Shown here in pieces: positions 22,829 through 26,860 of a DNA stretch of 26,860 nucleotides. The DNA is from VGBK01 sp964548475. GTDB taxonomy: Bacteria > Actinomycetota > Acidimicrobiia > Spongiisociales > UBA11373. The position numbers and the translations under genes are program-made. The stretch is taken from contig CAZJRF010000013.1 in the NCBI GenBank assembly GCA_964548475.1, positions 1 to 26,860 of the forward strand. Reading direction: 5' to 3'. Each line of letters begins with the position of its first letter. Positions within the stretch are counted from its first letter, which is position 1. A model generated the notes under the pieces. That model was not told the DNA's origin. It searched no databases and saw nothing but the letters and a program-made list of their open reading frames with translations.

Positions 22829-22911
22829 GTCGGCACCGGTAGCCGGGCGCCCCACGCTAGCGGGGGAGGGGGAGTGCTGGCATAGTCGGGTCAGCGACAG
22901 TCAGGAGAGCC

Positions 22912-23949
22912 GTGCCCGTCCACAGCTTCCGCCGGCCCCAGGGCCGCCTGGTGGAGATCGAGATCGCCTCGGCCGCCCTGGAGGGCAACCTTCTCGGCGA
23001 CCCGACTGAACGGGTGGTGGCGGTCTACCTGCCGCCCGGTTACGACGAGGACGGCCGCCGCTATCCGCTGTTCGTGGATCTGGTGGGTTTCACCGGCAGC
23101 GGCCTGGCTCATCTCGGCTGGAAGGCTTTCGGGGAGTCGGTTCCTCAGCGCCTCGATCGGCTGTTGACGGAAGGAAAGATGGGTCCGGTGGTGGCCGCCT
23201 TCCCCGACTGCTTCACGTCGCTGGGGGGCAACCAGTACATCGACTCGGCCGCCACCGGCCGCTGGGAGGCCTTCCTCATCGAGGAGATGATTCCCCGTCT
23301 GGAGCAGGAGTTCCGCCTGCTCCCGGGTCGTGAGCACCGGGCGGTCTTCGGCAAGTCGTCGGGCGGCTACGGCGCGATTGTGCACGGGCTGCGCCGGGCC
23401 GACGCCTGGGGGGCGGTGGCCTGCCACTCGGGGGACATGGCCTTCGACCTCTGTTACCGCGTGGACTTCCCCGGCACCCTGCGCTTCGTGTCGGAGAAAG
23501 GCGGGATCGGCGGATTCCTGGAAGCCTTCCGGGCCGCTCCCAAGACCGAGCCCGATTGGATGCACCACCTGATGGTGCTGGCTATGGCTGCCACTTACGA
23601 CCCCGACCCGGCCGCCCCTATGGGCGTGCGCCTGCCCTTCGACCCGGTCACCGCCGAGATCGATGAGGAGCGGTGGCAGGCCTGGCTGGCCCACGATCCG
23701 CTGGTGCTGGTGGGAAGGCCCGAATGCCGGGAGAGCCTGCGCTCGCTACGGGGCATCTACCTGGACTGCGGCAGCAAGGACCAGTATCACCTGGTGTACG
23801 GGGCGCGCGCCTTCGTCCGGGCCCTGCAGTCGGCCGGCATTCCCCACCGCTACGAGGAGTTTGACGACGACCACACCAATGTGGACTACCGCCAGGACGT
23901 GTCTCTGCCCTTCCTCTACGAGGCTCTCATGAGCCCGGCGAGCGGGTGA
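22912..23949 (+). CDS. Esterase-D/antigen 85-type alpha/beta hydrolase
   Basis: 345 residues; GTG 22912 follows AGGAGA at 5 bp. It is an esterase of the PF00756 type. The nucleophile is S149 in GKSSGGYGA (GxSxG); the acid is probably the Asp in DCGSKDQYHLVYG and the base the His in DDDHTNVDYR, giving a complete triad in the expected order. VVAVYLPPGYDEDGRRYPLF near the start is typical. No signal peptide is present, so it is likely cytoplasmic. It is head to head with the Mut7-C gene and overlaps or nearly abuts the HIT gene. Substrate unknown. Confidence 0.9.
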   Translation: MPVHSFRRPQGRLVEIEIASAALEGNLLGDPTERVVAVYLPPGYDEDGRRYPLFVDLVGFTGSGLAHLGWKAFGESVPQRLDRLLTEGKMGPVVAAFPDCFTSLGGNQYIDSAATGRWEAFLIEEMIPRLEQEFRLLPGREHRAVFGKSSGGYGAIVHGLRRADAWGAVACHSGDMAFDLCYRVDFPGTLRFVSEKGGIGGFLEAFRAAPKTEPDWMHHLMVLAMAATYDPDPAAPMGVRLPFDPVTAEIDEERWQAWLAHDPLVLVGRPECRESLRSLRGIYLDCGSKDQYHLVYGARAFVRALQSAGIPHRYEEFDDDHTNVDYRQDVSLPFLYEALMSPASG

Positions 23950-23975
23950 AAGCCGGTGGAGGTAGGCTCGGCTTC

Positions 23976-24467
23976 GTGGAGCACATCTGGGCGGGGTGGC
24001 GCAGCCAGTACGTGCGCGCCGCCGACGCGCTGAACGAGGCGGCTTGCCTGTTCTGCCGCCTGCCCGGCGAGGACGACGCGGCCGCGCTGATCCTGGAGCG
24101 GGGTGCACTGGCTTTCAGCGTCCTCAACCGGTATCCCTACAGCACCGGCCACTTGATGGTGGCCCAATACCGCCATGTCGCCGACCCGGTCGACCTCACC
24201 GCCGAGGAGGCGGCGGAGGTGTGGCGGCTGCTGGTGCGGGCGCGGCGCGCCTGCGGAGAGGCAGCGCGACCCGAAGGTTTCAACCTGGGAGCCAACCTGG
24301 GCCGCATAGCCGGGGCGGGTGTGCCCGACCACATGCACTTCCACCTGGTGCCCCGCTGGGCCGGCGACACCTCGTTTATGACCACGGTGGGTGGCACGCG
24401 AGTGGTCCCTGAGGACCTGGCGGTCACCTGGGGGTTGCTGCGGGAGGCTCTGGCGGGATTGGATTGA
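23976..24467 (+). CDS. HIT family nucleotide-binding protein (Ap4A phosphorylase-like)
   Basis: 163 residues from GTG 23976. HIT proteins hydrolyse or phosphorolyse dinucleoside polyphosphates and related AMP conjugates. The active-site triad is in PDHMHFHLVPRW (HxHxH), with an N-terminal ACLFCRL cysteine pair and VLNRYPYSTGHLMVAQYRH. The first residues VEHIWAGWRSQYV match the usual start of the family, so 23976 is preferred, with GGAGGT upstream although somewhat far; GTG 23946 overlaps the esterase stop (GTGA) and is an alternative adding 10 residues. Confidence 0.93.
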   Translation: MEHIWAGWRSQYVRAADALNEAACLFCRLPGEDDAAALILERGALAFSVLNRYPYSTGHLMVAQYRHVADPVDLTAEEAAEVWRLLVRARRACGEAARPEGFNLGANLGRIAGAGVPDHMHFHLVPRWAGDTSFMTTVGGTRVVPEDLAVTWGLLREALAGLD

Positions 24468-24512
24468 GGCGCTCGCTCCCGGTCGCCCGGCGGCGCTGGC
24501 GGCGCCCTGCGG

Positions 24513-24535
24513 GAGGCTAAGGCAGAGAGAGCCTC
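24513..24535. terminator. Weak inverted repeat between convergent HIT and PGI genes
   Basis: GAGGCT (24513-24518) and AGCCTC (24530-24535) make a 6-bp stem with an 11-base loop between the two convergent stop codons, touching the PGI stop. Another small hairpin (24492-24506, GGCGC/GCGCC) lies next to it. The location suits a bidirectional terminator; pairing is modest and there is no T-run. Confidence 0.3.
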
Positions 24536-26177
24536 AGGACGGGCCGGCCGCCGCGAGAGCCGCGAGGCCGGCGGCCCGGTCGCGGCCGAGGTTTACCCGC
24601 TGCACCCGTCGGCCGCGGGAGGCCAGTGCCCGGAAATCGCCGTCGGCCTGGGCGGCCACCAGGCGGCCGAACGTGTAACCGGTGCCGGGGACGGGCAGGT
24701 CGGGCTGGGGGTCGTCCACTACCTGGAGAAAGAGGCCGGTGTCGGGGCCTCCCTTGTGCAGCTGCCCGGTCGAGTGCAGGAACCGGGGGCCGAAGCCCAG
24801 GGTGGTAGCCAGGCGGAACCGGTCACGCACCCGATGCCGGAGCCTCTGCAGGGCGTCGAGGGCTTCCCGCGTGGGCTCGATGAAAGCCTGGATGCCGAAG
24901 TAGTTCCCCGGGCGCCCACGTGTCAGCAGGCCGGCCAGGGCCGCGGACAGAGCAGAACGTTCCCCGGCCTCCACCACCGGGATGGGGCCGCCGCCCTCCT
25001 CTCCCGCCATGGCCCGGGAAGCCAGTTCCTTGGCCACCTGCACGTCGGGCTGGTTGAAGGGATGGATGCCGAGGACGCTCCCTGCCATGGCTGCGGCTAC
25101 TTCGGCGCGGAACATCTCGGCAACCAGGTCGGTCGGCTGGTCCAGGCATATCCGGATAACCGGCTGCCCGGCCGCCTCGAGGGCATCGACCGCCGCCGCC
25201 TGGGCGGCGTCGGCGTCGCCGGAGCAGGACAGGTGCACGAAACAGCGGTCGGCCCCGTAGGCCTCCGGCGGCCCGAGGGCCTCGTCGGCGATGGGGACGA
25301 TGCCGGTCCCGTCCTTGCCGGTGCTCGCCGCCAACAGCTGCTCCACCCAGGCGGGGAAGCTCGCGATGCTGGGAGAGACCAGGAAGGTGGCCTTGTCGCG
25401 ACCGGCCCGGGCCAGTTCCCCCAGGGCGGCTCCGAGGGCGAAGCCGGGGTTCTCGGCAGGGGGCCGGCGGCACTCCGCGGCCATCTGCTCTGCCCGATCC
25501 AGCAAGCCGGAGAGGTCGGCGCCGATGAGAGCGGCGGGCACCAGGCCAAAGTGGGACAGCGCGGAGAAGCGGCCGCCGACATCGGGAGCGGCCCGGAACA
25601 CCCGGCGGAAGTTGTGATCGGCGGCCAGGTCGGCCAGGGCAGTGCCCGGATCCGTGATGGCTGCGAAGTGGCGCCCGGGGTGGGGGGTGGCGGCCGACAC
25701 CCGGGCCCAGGAATGGTGGAAGAAGGAGAGCGGTTCGATGGTGGTGCCCGACTTGCTCGACACCAGGAAGAGGGTGGTGGCCGCGTCGGTCTGACGGTCG
25801 ACGGCCCGCACCGACCCGGGATGAGTGCTGTCGAGCACCATCAGCCGGGGATGGCCGGGGCGGCTGCCGAACGTGTGGGCGAACACCTCGGGCGCCAGGC
25901 TCGATCCTCCCATGCCCAGGAGGACCACATGGGTGATGCCGTCGACCGCGACCCCGGCGGCGAACTCCTGCAGGGCGGGTACCTTGGCACGCATGGTCTC
26001 GGGCAGGGTCAGCCAGCCGAGACGGTCGGCGATCTCCGGTTTGGGCTCTGCCGTCCAGAGGGTGTGGTCCTTGGCCCAGAGCCGAGGCACCGACCCCTCC
26101 TCCTGCCAGGTCTTAAGCCGGGCGGACACGGTGGAGGCCAAGGCCCCGAGCGAGAAGCCCTCGGATTCGATAAGCAC
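24534..26177 (-). CDS. pgi: Glucose-6-phosphate isomerase of the transaldolase-PGI type
   Basis: 547 residues; GTG 26177 follows AGGAG at 6 bp, and the longer reading (to 26447) would cross into the methyltransferase gene. It interconverts glucose 6-phosphate and fructose 6-phosphate. Seen: THVVLLGMGGSSLAPEVF, VSSKSGTTIEPLSFF (sugar-phosphate loop), FSALSHFGLVPAALIG, and IHPFNQPDVQVAKELA near the C-terminal part. The SKSGTTxEP motif and the C-terminal extension match the PGI half of bifunctional transaldolase/PGI proteins rather than the classical E. coli type. Here it is a separate protein with no transaldolase part; the transaldolase may be elsewhere. Confidence 0.92.
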   Translation of the reverse strand: MLIESEGFSLGALASTVSARLKTWQEEGSVPRLWAKDHTLWTAEPKPEIADRLGWLTLPETMRAKVPALQEFAAGVAVDGITHVVLLGMGGSSLAPEVFAHTFGSRPGHPRLMVLDSTHPGSVRAVDRQTDAATTLFLVSSKSGTTIEPLSFFHHSWARVSAATPHPGRHFAAITDPGTALADLAADHNFRRVFRAAPDVGGRFSALSHFGLVPAALIGADLSGLLDRAEQMAAECRRPPAENPGFALGAALGELARAGRDKATFLVSPSIASFPAWVEQLLAASTGKDGTGIVPIADEALGPPEAYGADRCFVHLSCSGDADAAQAAAVDALEAAGQPVIRICLDQPTDLVAEMFRAEVAAAMAGSVLGIHPFNQPDVQVAKELASRAMAGEEGGGPIPVVEAGERSALSAALAGLLTRGRPGNYFGIQAFIEPTREALDALQRLRHRVRDRFRLATTLGFGPRFLHSTGQLHKGGPDTGLFLQVVDDPQPDLPVPGTGYTFGRLVAAQADGDFRALASRGRRVQRVNLGRDRAAGLAALAAAGPS

Positions 26178-26237
26178 GCTGCGCTCCTGTCTGCGCGGGC
26201 CGGACGCGACGCTAGCGCCCGGGGCGCGTGCCCGCCT

Positions 26238-26277
26238 CGTCGGGTTGCCGACCGACGGGCTGTGCTGGTCCCAGCAC
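26238..26277 (-). terminator. Two tandem hairpins downstream of the methyltransferase gene
   Basis: CGTCGG/CCGACG (26238-26243 and 26252-26257, 8-base loop) and GTGCTG/CAGCAC (26262-26267 and 26272-26277, 4-base loop) lie back to back, the nearer one starting about 12 bases after the methyltransferase stop. Position and symmetry suit a terminator on the minus strand before the PGI gene, though a T-run is missing. Confidence 0.4.
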
Positions 26278-26289
26278 CGCCAGGTAGCT

Positions 26290-26860
26290 CTACGCCTCCA
26301 GCAGCGGGGGAGAGAGGGTGATCTGCTCACCACCCGGAACGAAGATCTGTCCCTCTCCGGCCACTTCGATGTGTTGCACCCCGAGTCCGTTTCCCTCCAG
26401 CAGGAGGAGCAGATCGGCCGGCGTGTAGCAGCGGATCGATTGCGCACGCGCCGCGTCGGGCCGGGCCACCGGCACCCATTCGTCGATCCAGCGGCTGTGC
26501 ATCGGGTCGAAATGGCAGGACTCGATCATTTCCACCGAGCCGGGCAATCCCTGCAAAGGGTCGAGGCGCACCTCGGTGCCCGCCTCCCGGGCCGGTCGGT
26601 AGGGGCTGTACACATCCAACCAAGCTCTTCCTCGCGGTGCCAGCCATTCTCGGGCTATGCGCATCAGCAGACGGCGTTGATCGGCATCGGAGCCCAGCCC
26701 GAATGTCTCCCAACAGCACACCGCATCGAAAGGGCCCTCTATGGCCGCCGTGTAGAAATCGTCCTCCAGGGCGGTGAGAAGGCCCGGCCGAGCGACGCAG
26801 GCCAACCCGGCGGCGTGGCGGGCGCGCACCGGGCTCAGCTCGACCGCCACCACCTCATGC
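26290..26860 (-). CDS. Class I SAM-dependent methyltransferase (5' end cut by window edge)
   Basis: Partial gene; about 190 C-terminal residues are visible and the start lies beyond the right edge. The reading frame enters with HEVVAVELSPVRA, which is the second strand of the class I methyltransferase fold with the acidic residue that holds the SAM ribose; the preceding GxGxG loop is therefore outside the window. Further on, FDAVCCWETFGLGSD is the motif IV strand and MRIAREWLAPRGRAWLDVYSP the motif with the post-strand helix. The acceptor substrate is unknown. It stops 112 bp before the PGI start, with hairpins between. Confidence 0.82.
   Translation of the reverse strand, partial: HEVVAVELSPVRARHAAGLACVARPGLLTALEDDFYTAAIEGPFDAVCCWETFGLGSDADQRRLLMRIAREWLAPRGRAWLDVYSPYRPAREAGTEVRLDPLQGLPGSVEMIESCHFDPMHSRWIDEWVPVARPDAARAQSIRCYTPADLLLLLEGNGLGVQHIEVAGEGQIFVPGGEQITLSPPLLEA

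Noticed and set aside
1..26860. Mobile element, prophage, CRISPR array, tRNA or rRNA
   Set aside because: No transposase, integrase, phage gene, regularly spaced repeats or RNA gene was recognised on reading both strands.

Overview
The window is GC-rich (roughly two thirds or more G+C by eye), uses GTG starts often, carries Shine-Dalgarno sites of the AAGGAGG type and is almost fully coding. The mix of genes (Thr-rich lipoproteins with paired cysteines, Mut7-C RNase protein, TAL-PGI-type glucose-6-phosphate isomerase, FCD-type GntR regulator, molybdenum hydroxylase) suggests a chromosomal fragment from an actinobacterium, perhaps Acidimicrobiia-like; this placement is inference. No rRNA, tRNA, CRISPR array, transposase, integrase or phage gene is visible.

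Layout. (1) 1-411, minus strand: 5' part of a TPP-dependent dehydrogenase E1 alpha gene running off the left edge. (2) 412-756: AT-richer divergent control region with a perfect 11-bp palindrome. (3) 757-11062, plus strand: a compact apparent nine-gene operon: Tm-1-like/UPF0261 protein, PEP-utilising swivelling-domain protein without an ATP-grasp domain, FCD GntR regulator, HPr-kinase-like P-loop protein, FAD / 2Fe-2S / molybdopterin subunits of a xanthine-dehydrogenase-family hydroxylase, cyclase-family hydrolase, zinc alcohol dehydrogenase. Several of these genes overlap by 1-4 bp. (4) 11040-16378, minus strand: a second run read towards the first: cupin, split transketolase (N then C half), SDR, metallo-beta-lactamase-fold hydrolase, MFS transporter. 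Its promoter region carries the same palindrome as region 2. (5) 16579-17385, minus strand: Dabb protein and C_GCAxxG_C_C protein. (6) 17547-20549: lipoprotein, a 48-residue Cys/Trp-rich minus-strand gene, rhodanese-domain lipoprotein, FGGY sugar kinase. (7) 20557-26860: central carbon and housekeeping genes: malQ, Mut7-C protein, esterase, HIT protein, glucose-6-phosphate isomerase, and a methyltransferase cut by the right edge.

How it may work together (inference). Regions 1-4 look like one catabolic locus. An importer brings in a carbon source; a Mo-hydroxylase, a cyclase-family hydrolase, an alcohol dehydrogenase, an SDR and an MBL hydrolase process it; a split transketolase and a TPP-dependent dehydrogenase feed fragments to central metabolism. 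The GntR protein may control it through the palindrome TCGAT-W-ATCGA, found at 571-581 and 16422-16432, the two outward ends of the locus. The substrate cannot be read from the sequence. The most unusual part is the joining of phosphoryl-transfer-type proteins (PEP-swivel, HprK-like P-loop) to a molybdenum hydroxylase operon.
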